A DNA stretch of 40,245 nt from Candidatus Parcubacteria bacterium (GCA_021731495.1 JAKFXG010000030.1:1-40245); one strand, 5' to 3'. Counted from the stretch's first letter, positions 21,550-30,282 are shown. Program-made: numbers and translations. The notes: a model not told the origin generated them from the letters alone.

Positions 21550-21969
21550 ATGGACACCCCAATACATTCTGATACGTTCGAAGGGCTTGCGGGCAAGAAA
21601 GTGCTTGTTGTCGAGGACGACACTCTGCTTCACGACCTGCTTGCGAATAAGCTCGCAGATCTGCGTTCCCACGGCCTTGAGGTGCACCCGACTTTCAATG
21701 CCCCGGACGCTCTAGAGGTTGCGAAAAAAGAGAAGCCCGATCTCATCATTCTCGACCTCATGCTCCCCGGCATGACGGGTTTCGAATTTTTGGAGGCCTT
21801 GCGGAAGGAAGAGGGTATAAAGAACACGGCGGTTATCGTCTTCTCGAATTTGAATCAGGAAAGCGATAAAGAAAAGGCTCGAGCACTCGGCGTGAAAGAA
21901 TTTCTCGTAAAAGCGGATACATCTCTCGACGATATTTCTGGGAAAATAGTAGAGCTTTTGAAGGGTTAG
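21550..21969 (+). CDS. Response regulator (receiver domain only)
   Basis: This 139-residue protein is a single CheY-like receiver. The acidic pair is in VLVVEDDTLLHDLL, the phosphoacceptor is Asp69 (LIILDLMLPGMTG), the switch Ser is in VIVFSNL, and the conserved Lys is in FLVKAD. There is no output domain, so it must signal through protein contacts or as a phosphorelay step. Seven bases separate its stop from the histidine kinase gene, which is surely its partner. Confidence 0.94.
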   Translation: MDTPIHSDTFEGLAGKKVLVVEDDTLLHDLLANKLADLRSHGLEVHPTFNAPDALEVAKKEKPDLIILDLMLPGMTGFEFLEALRKEEGIKNTAVIVFSNLNQESDKEKARALGVKEFLVKADTSLDDISGKIVELLKG

Positions 21970-21976
21970 CGCGTCC

Positions 21977-23539
21977 ATGAGTGAACTCCTCGTCGTCACG
22001 ATAGGCTACGCGATCTCCATCGTGCTTAACCTTGGATTTGGTTTCTTCGTTCTCTCAAAAGGCTGGAAAAACACGACACATCGCTTGTTCTTTCTCATGT
22101 GTCTCTCGCTCGCAGGGTTCCAGATCTCGTTTGCTCTTGGGGCGAACACTGCCGACCCCTCTCTCGCGTACTGGTTCTGGTTCGCGAATATTTCTGATAT
22201 CTTCCTCGCCGTATTCTATCTGCATTTTATTGTGCTTGCGCTTCATGCTTTTCCGCGTTTCAAGTGGATAGTCGTTAGTTCTTATGCGGTGGGCTTGACC
22301 ATACTTACCGCGTGCATTCTCTATCCCGCCGAATTCCTCCCCCGTGTTGTACCCAAACTATATTTTAAAACGTACCTTGACGGCGGACCTCTATACGCCA
22401 TCATGCTTGGATTTTTTCTCACTATCTTCATTCTCGCTTTCGCCATCATGTTTCTGGAGCGGCACGCGCAGAGCATAGAAGGAAAGCGTCGGACCGAATA
22501 TCATATCTTCGCGCTCTTCTACGGCTTTGCGACTGGGATTACCGCGTTTCCCCTTGTCTTCGACATCCCGCTCGATCCCATCGCTTCGATGCTCATAGGG
22601 ACCTTTGTCATCCCCATGGTGTACGGAATGATTAAGAAAGACCTCCTTGATATCCGGCTCGTTGCGCGCCGCACGGTCATATTCACGGCCATAATATTCC
22701 TCATTACCGCCGTTATGTCCGCGATCTCCCTCCTCTCGAACTATCTCTCAGTCCACGTTCCCGGGTTCTCCTATTGGATGGTCCCCGCTTTGACCGCACT
22801 TATTGCGACCATAGTCGGCTACCTCTACTGGCGGAAGAGCGGGGAAGCCGAATTTCTCAAGTACGAGTTCATAAATATTTCAACGCATAAGTTCCGCACG
22901 CCACTTACCCGCATCCGTTGGGCAACCGAGGCTTTGCTCGCGCGCACGGATTTGCCCACTGAGACGCGCACGGCCGTCGTACACATACGCGATTCGGCAA
23001 TGGAGCTCATACAGCTCTCAACTCTGCTTATGGACGCGGTCAGAATCGAGAAGGAACATTATGCATATACCTATACGGTCATGTCTTTGGGGGAGCTCGT
23101 GAAGGATGTACTTGCGTCCTTCACGACCGCGATTGCCGACAAGCACATCAATCTTACGGTAGACATCCCACCCGAGCTCCCGCTGGTTCGCGCCGACCGG
23201 GATCGCCTCGCTTCTGCCATACATGTTTTTATCGAGAACGCCATAAGCTACACGCCAAATGGTGGCAGTATTCGCGTTGTACTTACGGGCTACACTGATG
23301 CGGTACGTTTCGAGGTGACAGACTCGGGTATAGGCGTCGGTCCGGACGAAAGGGCGCGCCTCTTTGTTAGATTTTATCGCTCAGACCGTGCACGTCGAGC
23401 GGACACGGAGGGGGTTGGTATTGGACTTTCCATAGCAAAAAATATCATCGAACGGCATCGTGGGACCGTAGGAGCATCCTCGAAGGGTGTCGGGAAAGGA
23501 AGCACGTTCTGGTTCACGTTGCCCGTGCGGGTAGCTTAG
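21977..23539 (+). CDS. Sensor histidine kinase with a multi-pass membrane sensor
   Basis: This 520-residue protein has about eight hydrophobic segments in the first 290 residues, like the 7TM-type or N-terminal multi-pass sensor kinases. The HisKA H-box is INISTHKFRTPLTRIRW with His304. The ATPase domain has the N box (FIENAISYTPNGG), G1 (VTDSGIGVGPDERARLF), F box (RFYRSD) and G2 (GVGIGLSIAKNII). It should autophosphorylate at His304 and pass the phosphate to the adjacent receiver. The signal is unknown. Eight hydrophobic segments hint at a membrane-state or small-molecule sensor. Confidence 0.93.
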   Translation: MSELLVVTIGYAISIVLNLGFGFFVLSKGWKNTTHRLFFLMCLSLAGFQISFALGANTADPSLAYWFWFANISDIFLAVFYLHFIVLALHAFPRFKWIVVSSYAVGLTILTACILYPAEFLPRVVPKLYFKTYLDGGPLYAIMLGFFLTIFILAFAIMFLERHAQSIEGKRRTEYHIFALFYGFATGITAFPLVFDIPLDPIASMLIGTFVIPMVYGMIKKDLLDIRLVARRTVIFTAIIFLITAVMSAISLLSNYLSVHVPGFSYWMVPALTALIATIVGYLYWRKSGEAEFLKYEFINISTHKFRTPLTRIRWATEALLARTDLPTETRTAVVHIRDSAMELIQLSTLLMDAVRIEKEHYAYTYTVMSLGELVKDVLASFTTAIADKHINLTVDIPPELPLVRADRDRLASAIHVFIENAISYTPNGGSIRVVLTGYTDAVRFEVTDSGIGVGPDERARLFVRFYRSDRARRADTEGVGIGLSIAKNIIERHRGTVGASSKGVGKGSTFWFTLPVRVA

Positions 23540-23580
23540 CGCTTTCAGGTTCCATACCGTAATGATATAGTCATACCGTA

Positions 23581-23667
23581 CCTGCCCCGCCACGGGCAGG
23601 CCCCGTCGTACACTTTGCCATCATCGGACTTGCGTCAGATGATGGCAAAGTGTCCGTACGGGGCAGG
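23581..23667. repeat. Large nested palindrome upstream of uvrA
   Basis: The core stem ACACTTTGCCATCATC (23610-23625) and GATGATGGCAAAGTGT (23638-23653) is a perfect 16 bp with a 12-nt loop. Outer arms CCTGCCCCG (23581-23589) and CGGGGCAGG (23659-23667) also pair. A small CCTGCCC/GGGCAGG hairpin sits on the left side. It fills most of the spacer before the uvrA start at 23680. Confidence 0.8.
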
Positions 23668-23679
23668 AAATTTGCATAG

Positions 23680-26409
23680 ATGACAAAAAAACTAACTAAA
23701 CAAGAAGAACATAAGCCCGCCTCGCCGAAGACGTCGAGTCGAGGCGGGCATAAGCACGGAAGCGACTGGCTCCGCGTGAAGGGTGCGCGTACCCACAATC
23801 TGAAAAATATCTCGGTCGACATGCCGCGCGGTGCGATGACGGTTATTACCGGTCTCTCGGGGAGCGGAAAGTCTTCACTCGCTTTCGATACGATATTTGC
23901 CGAAGGGCAGCGGCGATATGTCGAGTCACTTTCCGCATATGCCCGACAATTTCTTAATCAAATGGCAAAGCCGGACGTAGATGAAATCGTCGGCCTCTCG
24001 CCAGCCATTTCAATAGATCAGAAGAGTCGCTCAAATAATCCACGCTCTACGGTAGCAACGGTCACCGAGATCTACGATTATTTACGCGTGCTCTATGCGC
24101 GCGCGGGGCAGCCCTACTGCATCCATCATGACGTGCCCATCGTACGACTCTCAAAAGAGGAGATGATAAAGATGGTCTTTGCGCGCGTTGAAGCGAAGCG
24201 AGCCGGAACAGGAACAAGTGTCCTAGGTGTCGCGGTTGATAAAAGTGCGGTAACTATTTATGCGCCGGTCGTCGTGGGCAGAAAGGGCGAATACTATCAG
24301 TTGCTCTATGACCTTCTCGGTAAGGGGTACGAAAAAGTCGTCATCGATGGAAAGCCGCAATCGTTGCGCGAGAAGATCGAACTTGACCGGAACAAGCGCC
24401 ACAGCATCGACGCGGTTGTCGATAGTATTTTTGTATCTGAGTTTACCCGTACGACGCAGGGTGCTCGGGAACGGCTTTCCGAAGCGCTTGAGCTCGCACT
24501 CAAACAGGCGGATGGCTTGGTGAAGATCCAGCATGCCGATGGCACGATTGAAACGCTTTCCTCAAAATTTATTTGCCCCGAGGACGGCGCATCTTTCCCG
24601 GAGGTGGAACCGCGCCTGTTCTCGTTCAATTCTCCGTACGGCGCGTGTCCGGCATGTCACGGCCTCGGGACTGAGTCGCTCTTTTCAGAGGAAGTCTGCC
24701 CGGTCTGTGAAGGGAAACGGCTTCGTCCCGAAGCGCTTCGCGTGTATCTGAAGAGCAAAAAAGACAAAACGCTTGGGCTAAAACCTCGAGGAACCGAGGT
24801 TCGCCCGAACATTTCCGAAGGAAATGTTTTAGGGAAAAGCATTGTGGATTTTACGAACATGTCGATCAAAGAGGCGAAAGACTTTGTCGACTCCATTGAG
24901 CTTTCGGAAATGAAGAAAGATATTGCGGCACCCATTCTGAAAGAAATAGACGCCCGTCTCTCTTTCATGTTAAACGTCGGGCTCGACTACCTGACGCTCA
25001 ACCGTTCGGCCGCGACGCTCTCGGGCGGGGAAGCACAGCGCATCCGGCTTGCGTCACAGCTCGGAAGCGGGCTTACAGGCGCACTCTATGTCCTCGATGA
25101 ACCGACTATCGGACTCCACCAGCGCGATAATGACCGCCTCATCAAGACACTTCTCATCCTCAAAGAACTCGGGAATACGATCATTGTCGTCGAGCATGAC
25201 GAGGACACTATTTACTCGTCTGACTATTTGGTCGACATTGGTCCGGGCGCAGGTATTCACGGTGGTACGGTTGTCGCATCCGGCTGGTTGGATGATCTTC
25301 TTACCGCAAAGGAGAACGAAAGCGGATCTCTGACACTTTCGTATTTGCGTCAAGAAAGAGAAATAGCGGTACCGGAGAAGCGGCGCACGAGCGAAAAAGG
25401 TTGGATCAAAGTACGCGGTGCGACGTTGCACAATCTCATCAATCAGAATATTGATGTACCGCTCGGGAAACTCGTGTGTATCACAGGTGTCTCGGGAAGC
25501 GGGAAGTCGACATTCCTCTATGATATCTTGCACCGCAATATCGCGGCTCGCTTCGCTCGCCGCGAAGCGAAACTTGAACACGTCACCTCGCTCACCGGTA
25601 CCGAGTACGTGAGCCGCGCAGTCCTCATCGATCAGTCGCCGATAGGTCGTACGCCACGCTCAAATCCTGCGACCTATACGGGCGCCTTCACGCACATTCG
25701 CGACCTCTTCGCTGCCACCGCTGAGGCGCGCGCTCGCGGATGGAAACCGGGCCGCTTCTCATTCAATGTCTCCGGCGGCCGTTGTGAGGCTTGCCAAGGG
25801 AACGGTTCCATCGCGGTTGAAATGCACTTTCTGCCGACGGTATATGTGACGTGCGATATCTGCATGGGCAAGCGCTTCATGAAGGAGACGCTCGAAGTTA
25901 CCTATCGAGGTAAGAATATTTACGAAGTGCTGCAGATGACGATCGAAGAAGCAGAGAAATTCTTCGGCGACATTCCTGCCATTAGTGACCGTTTGATAAG
26001 TTTGAACTCGACCGGCCTTCAATACCTCACGCTCGGACAGAGCGCGACAACGCTTTCGGGTGGGGAGGCACAGCGCGTGAAAATAGCCAGCGAGCTGTAC
26101 CGCTCAATGACAATGAAGACTATCTACCTGCTCGACGAGCCGACGGTCGGGCTGCATTATGAGGATGTAAAGAAACTCATCGAGATCCTTCAAGAGCTTG
26201 TGCGCCGCGGCAATACCGTAGTGGTCATTGAGCACAATCTCGACGTGATTAAGAGCTCCGACTACCTCATCGACTTCGGTCCTGAGGGTGGTGCGGGCGG
26301 CGGCAAGATAGTCGCAAAGGGTACGCCCGAAGAGGTCGCCGAGACCGAAGGCTCCTATACGGGCGAGTATTTGGCGAAAAATTTAAAACGTCATGCAAAA
26401 AACAAATAA
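23680..26409 (+). CDS. uvrA: Excinuclease ABC subunit A
   Basis: This 909-residue protein is the damage-recognising ABC-type ATPase of nucleotide excision repair. It has two ATPase halves, with Walker [15 protein letters not shown] and [13 protein letters not shown], signatures [16 protein letters not shown] and [16 protein letters not shown], and two LDEPT Walker B motifs. Zinc modules are CPACHGLG...CPVCEG and CEACQGNG...CDICMG. Two extra pieces are encoded by palindromes: an N-terminal extension (about 30 residues before [12 protein letters not shown]) and an insertion after [12 protein letters not shown] before GKSIVDF. It is only 140 bases from the kinase gene and shares the region with uvrB and uvrC. 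Confidence 0.97.
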   Translation: MTKKLTKQEEHKPASPKTSSRGGHKHGSDWLRVKGARTHNLKNISVDMPRGAMTVITGLSGSGKSSLAFDTIFAEGQRRYVESLSAYARQFLNQMAKPDVDEIVGLSPAISIDQKSRSNNPRSTVATVTEIYDYLRVLYARAGQPYCIHHDVPIVRLSKEEMIKMVFARVEAKRAGTGTSVLGVAVDKSAVTIYAPVVVGRKGEYYQLLYDLLGKGYEKVVIDGKPQSLREKIELDRNKRHSIDAVVDSIFVSEFTRTTQGARERLSEALELALKQADGLVKIQHADGTIETLSSKFICPEDGASFPEVEPRLFSFNSPYGACPACHGLGTESLFSEEVCPVCEGKRLRPEALRVYLKSKKDKTLGLKPRGTEVRPNISEGNVLGKSIVDFTNMSIKEAKDFVDSIELSEMKKDIAAPILKEIDARLSFMLNVGLDYLTLNRSAATLSGGEAQRIRLASQLGSGLTGALYVLDEPTIGLHQRDNDRLIKTLLILKELGNTIIVVEHDEDTIYSSDYLVDIGPGAGIHGGTVVASGWLDDLLTAKENESGSLTLSYLRQEREIAVPEKRRTSEKGWIKVRGATLHNLINQNIDVPLGKLVCITGVSGSGKSTFLYDILHRNIAARFARREAKLEHVTSLTGTEYVSRAVLIDQSPIGRTPRSNPATYTGAFTHIRDLFAATAEARARGWKPGRFSFNVSGGRCEACQGNGSIAVEMHFLPTVYVTCDICMGKRFMKETLEVTYRGKNIYEVLQMTIEEAEKFFGDIPAISDRLISLNSTGLQYLTLGQSATTLSGGEAQRVKIASELYRSMTMKTIYLLDEPTVGLHYEDVKKLIEILQELVRRGNTVVVIEHNLDVIKSSDYLIDFGPEGGAGGGKIVAKGTPEEVAETEGSYTGEYLAKNLKRHAKNK
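23710..23754. repeat. In-frame palindrome with direct repeats in the uvrA 5' end
   Basis: GCCCGCCTCG (23715-23724) and CGAGGCGGGC (23740-23749) form a 10-bp stem with a 15-nt loop. CATAAG flanks it on both sides (23710-23715 and 23749-23754), like a target-site duplication. It encodes part of the N-terminal extension ([15 protein letters not shown]). Confidence 0.65.
24778..24832. repeat. In-frame cloverleaf-like palindrome in uvrA
   Basis: The outer stem is CTAAAAC (24778-24784) with GTTTTAG (24826-24832). Inside lie AACCTCG/CGAGGTT (24782-24801) and AACATTTCC-GAA-GGAAATGTT (24808-24828). It encodes [18 protein letters not shown], a segment missing from ordinary UvrA between RPEAL-x-V and GKSI. 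Confidence 0.7.
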
Positions 26410-26440
26410 ATATCGGCCGTCCCTAGTTAGGGACGGCCGA
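26401..26440 (-). terminator. Terminator between convergent uvrA and the gene at 26455
   Basis: TCGGCCGTCCCTA (26413-26425), GT, TAGGGACGGCCGA (26428-26440) is a perfect 13-bp stem. On the minus strand TATTTATTTGTT follows. It serves the small minus-strand gene and probably also uvrA. Confidence 0.85.
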
Positions 26441-26454
26441 AGTTCTGTCAGACC

Positions 26455-26886
26455 TTACTTGTTGAGATAGAGCTTCATTCCTGTGGAGACATTGAGCCTG
26501 GTCATTTCGAGAAACAGGATTTGATCGAAGTAGACTGAGACTTTTCGAGCTTCCGGATTCGGGAAAATCAAAAGCTCGTCTCCAGGTTGGAACTCCTTCG
26601 CATACATGCCACCTTCTCCGTCTTTTAATGGTGACAAAGGAGTCTCGTCTTTCCATAGGAAGCATGCCGGACAAAACTGGCGCAGCTCTTTATACTCGGT
26701 TGGCTTGATGATTCCTTCGCGTATTATTTTCCCGTCTCTTTTAGCAATAATACGTTCCCCAGTTGCCTGCGACGGCGCATGAAAGTAACCTGTAAGCAAA
26801 GGTAGTGCGCCTGCGCTTGGCCGCCAGCTGAAGCAGTTTCCCTGCCTCGTCTCAACGACATCGATACTCATGCAAATCTTTGGCAT
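26455..26886 (-). CDS. Unknown soluble protein
   Basis: This 143-residue protein is not recognised. The start at 26886 has AGGAGGG seven bases upstream. It contains SIDVVETRQGNCFSWRPSAG, a basic strand region (ERIIAKRDGKIIREGII), a Cys pair (FCPACFLWKDE) and a beta-rich end (VSVYFDQILFLEMTRLNVS). The Cys-x2-Cys could bind metal, with C20 as a further candidate. It has its own promoter (TTGACT, 17 bases, TAAAAT) and a perfect terminator, and is divergent from uvrC. Confidence 0.6.
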   Translation of the reverse strand: MPKICMSIDVVETRQGNCFSWRPSAGALPLLTGYFHAPSQATGERIIAKRDGKIIREGIIKPTEYKELRQFCPACFLWKDETPLSPLKDGEGGMYAKEFQPGDELLIFPNPEARKVSVYFDQILFLEMTRLNVSTGMKLYLNK

Positions 26887-26924
26887 GACCAAACCCTCCT
26901 AGCTGTTGCTTTAAACCCAAATCT

Positions 26925-26953
26925 ATTTTATAACATAACAGTGAGATAGTCAA
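26925..26953 (-). promoter_or_regulatory. Promoter of the gene at 26455
   Basis: On the minus strand TTGACT (26948-26953) and TAAAAT (26925-26930) are 17 bases apart, giving a leader of about 30 nt that carries AGGAGGG. Confidence 0.65.
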
Positions 26954-26961
26954 TTATAGAT

Positions 26962-28260
26962 ATGGAGCGAACTCATTTAGAGAAGCGTAATCTGCCGGAT
27001 GTGCCGGGTGTGTACCTCTTTAAGCAAGGACGAAAGGTTTTATACGTTGGGAAGGCGACGAGCCTGCGCGACCGTGTGAAGTCGTATTTCGACGACGACC
27101 TGATCGCCACGCGCGGCCCGCGCGTGGTTGATATGGTGACGAAGTCGGACCGGGTCGTATATGAGACGACACCAACGGTGCTCGAGGCACTCGTGCGCGA
27201 GGCAGCGCTCATTAAGAAGTATCGGCCGAGCGCAAACGTCGACGGAAAGGACGACAAGACATTTCTCTATGCGGTTATCACGGAAGAGGACATACCGCGC
27301 GTGCTGATGGTACGCGGGAAAGATATTGATTTTAAAATACTACGCACTCGCACCGGTCAGAACCTGAAGGCCGTGTATGGACCGTTTCCATCTGGCGCGC
27401 AATTACGCGAGGGACTGAGGCTCATCCGACGCATCTTCGCGTTCTTTGATACGCCGAAGCCGGTCGGGACGAAGAGCCCCAGTGAGATAAAAATCAAATC
27501 TCACGGGGTAAATAAACACCAGAACGCGAGAGTTGAGTTTAATCAACAAATTGGCATATACCCGCGTACGTTTAATGAGAAAGAGTATCGCCGCACGATA
27601 CGTCACGTAATGCTTTTTCTCAGCGGGCGCGGAAAAGAATTGCGTACCATGCTTGAGAAAGAAATGCGAAAAGCGGCGAAGGAAGAGCGGTTCGAAGATG
27701 CAGCTGAAGCACGGCGGGAGCTCTTCGCCCTTGATCACATTCAGGATGTCTCGCTTATCAAGGACGAAAGTCTTGAGGAGTCACATCCTGTACAAGGTTC
27801 AACCTTGTACAGGACAACCTTGTACAGGATAGAAGCATACGATACTGCACACCTGTCGGGCACGAACGCCATTGGCGTCATGACGGTTATTGAGGGCGGT
27901 GTACCGACAAAGAGGGATTACCGAACGTTCAACATTCGGGGCGTAAAGAAAAACGATGACATCGCGTCCTTGAAGGAAGTGCTCTCGCGTCGGCTTAGTC
28001 ATCCGGAATGGGCACTACCGAAGGTCATCGTGGTGGATGGAGGAACCACCCATAAAAAGGCTGCAGAGAGCGTTCTCGCCGCGGCGGGTCTCATTGTTCC
28101 AGTTGTTGCTGTGGTAAAAGATGAACGACACCGTCCGCGCGAAGTCATTGGTGCTCGCCGTGCCGGTGTGAGCGAAGCAGACGCGGTGCTTGCCAATAGC
28201 GAAGCGCACCGCTTCTCGCTCGCGTGGCACCGCCGCGCCCGTTCATCGCAGATGCGATAA
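26962..28260 (+). CDS. uvrC: Excinuclease ABC subunit C, shortened
   Basis: This 432-residue protein makes the two incisions in nucleotide excision repair. It has the GIY-YIG nuclease (LPDVPGVYLFKQGRKVLYVGKA), a UVR domain (MRKAAKEERFEDAAEARREL) for UvrB contact, and the RNase-H-like nuclease with IEAYDTAHLSG and VIVVDGG. It is shorter than typical UvrC (about 600): the helix-hairpin-helix tail is absent and the Cys-rich segment has no cysteines (ARVEFNQQIGIYPRTFNEKEY in place of PC...C...C). Two palindromic elements lie in frame, encoding SPSEIKIKSHGV and HPVQGSTLYRTTLYR. Confidence 0.93.
   Translation: MERTHLEKRNLPDVPGVYLFKQGRKVLYVGKATSLRDRVKSYFDDDLIATRGPRVVDMVTKSDRVVYETTPTVLEALVREAALIKKYRPSANVDGKDDKTFLYAVITEEDIPRVLMVRGKDIDFKILRTRTGQNLKAVYGPFPSGAQLREGLRLIRRIFAFFDTPKPVGTKSPSEIKIKSHGVNKHQNARVEFNQQIGIYPRTFNEKEYRRTIRHVMLFLSGRGKELRTMLEKEMRKAAKEERFEDAAEARRELFALDHIQDVSLIKDESLEESHPVQGSTLYRTTLYRIEAYDTAHLSGTNAIGVMTVIEGGVPTKRDYRTFNIRGVKKNDDIASLKEVLSRRLSHPEWALPKVIVVDGGTTHKKAAESVLAAAGLIVPVVAVVKDERHRPREVIGARRAGVSEADAVLANSEAHRFSLAWHRRARSSQMR
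27477..27508. repeat. In-frame palindromic element in uvrC (family shared with uvrB)
   Basis: CCCC-A-GTGAGAT (27477-27488), a 9-nt A-rich loop, ATCTCACGGGG (27498-27508). Both arms are identical to those of the uvrB element at 19304-19339, and only the loop differs. It lies in the linker between the GIY-YIG and UVR domains. Confidence 0.75.
27785..27830. repeat. In-frame palindrome plus extra arm in uvrC (family shared with atpA)
   Basis: TCCTGTACAAGGTT (27786-27799), C, AACCTTGTACAGGA (27801-27814) is a perfect 14-bp palindrome. The right arm is repeated directly at 27816-27829. It encodes QGSTLYRTTLYR just before the catalytic RIEAYD strand. The central 19 bases recur at the end of atpA (38753-38771) in the same reading frame. 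Confidence 0.8.
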
Positions 28261-28284
28261 TGGCGGCACGTTCGTGCCGCCATT
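28259..28284. terminator. Bidirectional stem-loop over two stop codons
   Basis: AATGGCGGCAC (28259-28269), GTTC, GTGCCGCCATT (28274-28284) is a perfect 11-bp stem. It overlaps the uvrC stop and the stop of the convergent gene at 28284. Confidence 0.7.
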
Positions 28285-28550
28285 TAGCCCTCCTTTTTCC
28301 AGTTCAATATTTTTCCTGATCTGATCAGTTCCGAACGCTTTTCTTCTTCCCACCCGATAAATTCTGTAGAGCTAAGCGTCCAGCGCTCGCGCATTTCCAA
28401 CAGCGTGTTGTTTGCTTCTAATGCTCCGCGAATATTTCCTGACGCGAGGCATAACAGGTACTCGTGGGCATATCCCTTAAAAACCTTTTTTCTGTTCCTC
28501 CATCCAGGGTCTGGAAGAGGGTACCGTAAGACATCCATCGACTCCTCCAT
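28284..28550 (-). CDS. Small unknown protein
   Basis: This 88-residue soluble protein is not recognised. It reads as mostly helical: KKVFKGYAHEYLLCLASGN, IRGALEANNTLLEMRERW, then STEFIGWEEEKRSELIRSG and a basic end. An AGGA lies before the ATG at 28550. It is convergent to uvrC, with the two stop codons held in one stem-loop, and divergent from ddl. Helical pairing suggests a small binding protein, but there is no motif to name it. Confidence 0.55.
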   Translation of the reverse strand: MEESMDVLRYPLPDPGWRNRKKVFKGYAHEYLLCLASGNIRGALEANNTLLEMRERWTLSSTEFIGWEEEKRSELIRSGKILNWKKEG

Positions 28551-28584
28551 AACTGTCCTGTCGCGGACTATAGCATAAGGGTGG

Positions 28585-28590
28585 TATATT
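28585..28590 (+). promoter_or_regulatory. -10 box of ddl (leaderless)
   Basis: TATATT ends six bases before the ATG at 28597. No ribosome binding site lies between. Confidence 0.5.
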
Positions 28591-28596
28591 TTTCAT

Positions 28597-29559
28597 ATGC
28601 AAACCATTGTCGGGGTATTGCGGGGTGGACCATCGCGCGAGCATGAAGTCTCGCTCAAGACCGGTGCCGCCATGCTCGCGAATCTTCCCGAGGAGCGATA
28701 CTCCGTGCGTGATATTTATATTGATAAGAATGGGCAGTGGCACAATCGTGGTCGGGTTACCACTCCCGAGCGCGTACTCCGCCAGATCGATGTTGCGCTC
28801 ATCGGTCTGCATGGCGAGTATGGCGAGGACGGGGAAGTGCAAAAGCTCCTGGAACGTTTCGGCGTCCCGTATACTGGTGCAGATTCGTTTGGTTCATATC
28901 TCGCGATGCACAAGCTTATGGCAAAAGTCCGTGCGAAAGAAGCCGGATTGCTCACGCCCGAGTCTCATTACATCGAGCGCGCCAAAGACAGTGAAGATGC
29001 GGCACACGACATCATCCGTAATTTTCATCAGCCGGTTGTGGTAAAGCCTGTTGGATGGGGCTCTTCGGTTGGAATCTCAATCGTAGGAGGGTACGCGCCT
29101 GTGCTCACCGCTATCGAGCGGCTCTTTGCTGATGGCGCCGCCGGCGTGCTCGTCGAGCAGCTTATTCGTGGCAAAGAGGCGACTGCCGGCGTTGTCGAAG
29201 GACTGCGAGGCGAAGCGCTGTATGCGCTCCCTCCCGTCGAAATTATTCCACCAGAGGACGATTTCTTTTCATATGATGCAAAGTATTCCGGCGAGACGCG
29301 CGAGATCTGTCCCGGTAACTTCTCTCGCGTGGTAAATGAAGAGTTACAGCACGCAGCAAAAGTGATTCATCGCGCACTCGGCTTACGCCACTATTCACGG
29401 AGCGATTTCATTGTGACGCCCAAAGGCATTTATTATCTAGAGACGAACACGTTACCCGGACTTACCGCAGAATCACTTCTGCCAAAATCGCTTGCAGCGG
29501 TCGGAATTCCATTTCAGGAGTTCCTCTCGCATCTCGTTAGTCTCGCTCTTGAGAGATAA
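28597..29559 (+). CDS. ddl: D-alanine--D-alanine ligase
   Basis: This 320-residue ATP-grasp enzyme makes the D-Ala-D-Ala end of the peptidoglycan stem peptide in the cytoplasm. Signatures are VLRGGPSREHEVSLKTG at the start, ALIGLHGEYGEDGEVQ with the substrate-binding H-G, PVVVKPVGWGSSVGIS for ATP, a catalytic KYSGETREICPG loop and the C-terminal LETNTLPGLTAESLLPK with metal-binding Glu and Asn. The length is normal. It shows that this organism builds cross-linked peptidoglycan, in keeping with the M23 peptidase next door. The start is leaderless, with TATATT six bases upstream. Confidence 0.95.
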   Translation: MQTIVGVLRGGPSREHEVSLKTGAAMLANLPEERYSVRDIYIDKNGQWHNRGRVTTPERVLRQIDVALIGLHGEYGEDGEVQKLLERFGVPYTGADSFGSYLAMHKLMAKVRAKEAGLLTPESHYIERAKDSEDAAHDIIRNFHQPVVVKPVGWGSSVGISIVGGYAPVLTAIERLFADGAAGVLVEQLIRGKEATAGVVEGLRGEALYALPPVEIIPPEDDFFSYDAKYSGETREICPGNFSRVVNEELQHAAKVIHRALGLRHYSRSDFIVTPKGIYYLETNTLPGLTAESLLPKSLAAVGIPFQEFLSHLVSLALER

Positions 29560-29590
29560 AAAAGAATCGCCCGACCAGGTCAGGCGATTC
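29557..29590 (-). terminator. Rho-independent terminator of the M23 gene
   Basis: GAATCGCC-C-GACC (29564-29576), A, GGTC-A-GGCGATTC (29578-29590). On the minus strand a T run (TTTTTTATC) follows. It also lies just after ddl. Confidence 0.85.
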
Positions 29591-29591
29591 G

Positions 29592-30218
29592 TCAGGCAAA
29601 CAGTGACCACCTTGGTCGTAAGCTTTTAAAACTGAAAGGACTTTCATTTTTTACCGTCCGGAATATTCCGAAGTGTAAATGTTCACAATCAGTCCAGCCG
29701 GTCTTTCCAGTGGTTGCGATAATTTGACCTTTCCGCACGCGATCTCCTATCTTAATTCCGCGCGCTGATGCAGATCCTTTTTGAAGATGGCAATACTGAC
29801 TGAACTCGTTGTTATCGTGCCAAATACTAATGAAGTTCAGGTGATCTCGGAAATCCTCGGTCTCGCCCCACTTTTCATGTCGCTCTACAAGCTCGATGAT
29901 TTTCCCGTCTTTAGTGGCGCGTACCGGAGTCCCGTCTGGCACATGGAAATCGATGCAATGTAAGAAGGGGCCGATATGCGATTCCGGACTGTTGCCACAA
30001 ACGAAAGGGCCAAGCATGAATACCGTTTCGGGTATGTGGGCTTTGGTTATACGCTGCCCTGCAAGTCTGGCCGTGTGCCTAGCGATCTTAAGAGGGTAAA
30101 TATAGCGGCCCTTACTCTTCTCGTTGTCCCAGAGCGGGTTCTTTGCCCATTGCCGTAACTGTTCCATCTCGACACCCCTAAATCTGCCTCGTTCTTGTTG
30201 TAGTGAGCTGTCTGACAT
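29592..30218 (-). CDS. M23-family (LytM-like) peptidase domain protein
   Basis: This 208-residue protein has an M23 metallopeptidase domain: DFHVPDGTPVRATKDGKII, ISIWHDNNEFSQYCHLQKGS, the RVRKGQIIATTGKTG turn and the metal-binding HLHFGI. M23 enzymes cut peptidoglycan cross-links. The first metal motif is HCID (His87 to Asp90), one residue shorter than the usual H-x3-D, as in a subfamily with a V/I-D-F start. There is no signal peptide or membrane segment in the N-terminal 50 residues, so export or a cytosolic role is open. TATAAT lies seven bases before the ATG. Confidence 0.85.
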   Translation of the reverse strand: MSDSSLQQERGRFRGVEMEQLRQWAKNPLWDNEKSKGRYIYPLKIARHTARLAGQRITKAHIPETVFMLGPFVCGNSPESHIGPFLHCIDFHVPDGTPVRATKDGKIIELVERHEKWGETEDFRDHLNFISIWHDNNEFSQYCHLQKGSASARGIKIGDRVRKGQIIATTGKTGWTDCEHLHFGIFRTVKNESPFSFKSLRPRWSLFA

Positions 30219-30225
30219 CCTTCTT

Positions 30226-30231
30226 ATTATA
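30226..30231 (-). promoter_or_regulatory. -10 box of the M23 gene (leaderless)
   Basis: A perfect TATAAT on the minus strand ends seven bases before the ATG at 30218. Confidence 0.5.
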
Positions 30232-30282
30232 CTTACTCCACGAAACTAAAGTTACATCACTGTAGTTAATTTGAAAATCAAG

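Noticed and set aside
25548-25570. Hairpin TCGCTTCGC/GCGAAGCGA in uvrA as an insertion
   Set aside because: Homologous UvrA proteins have a variable segment of similar length here, so I cannot show that anything was added.
27100-27140. Palindrome CCACGCGCGG-C-CCGCGCGTGG in uvrC as a further in-frame element
   Set aside because: The encoded residues (ATRGPRVVDMV) are the ordinary conserved UvrC sequence, so nothing has been inserted; it is a coincidence of GC-rich codons.
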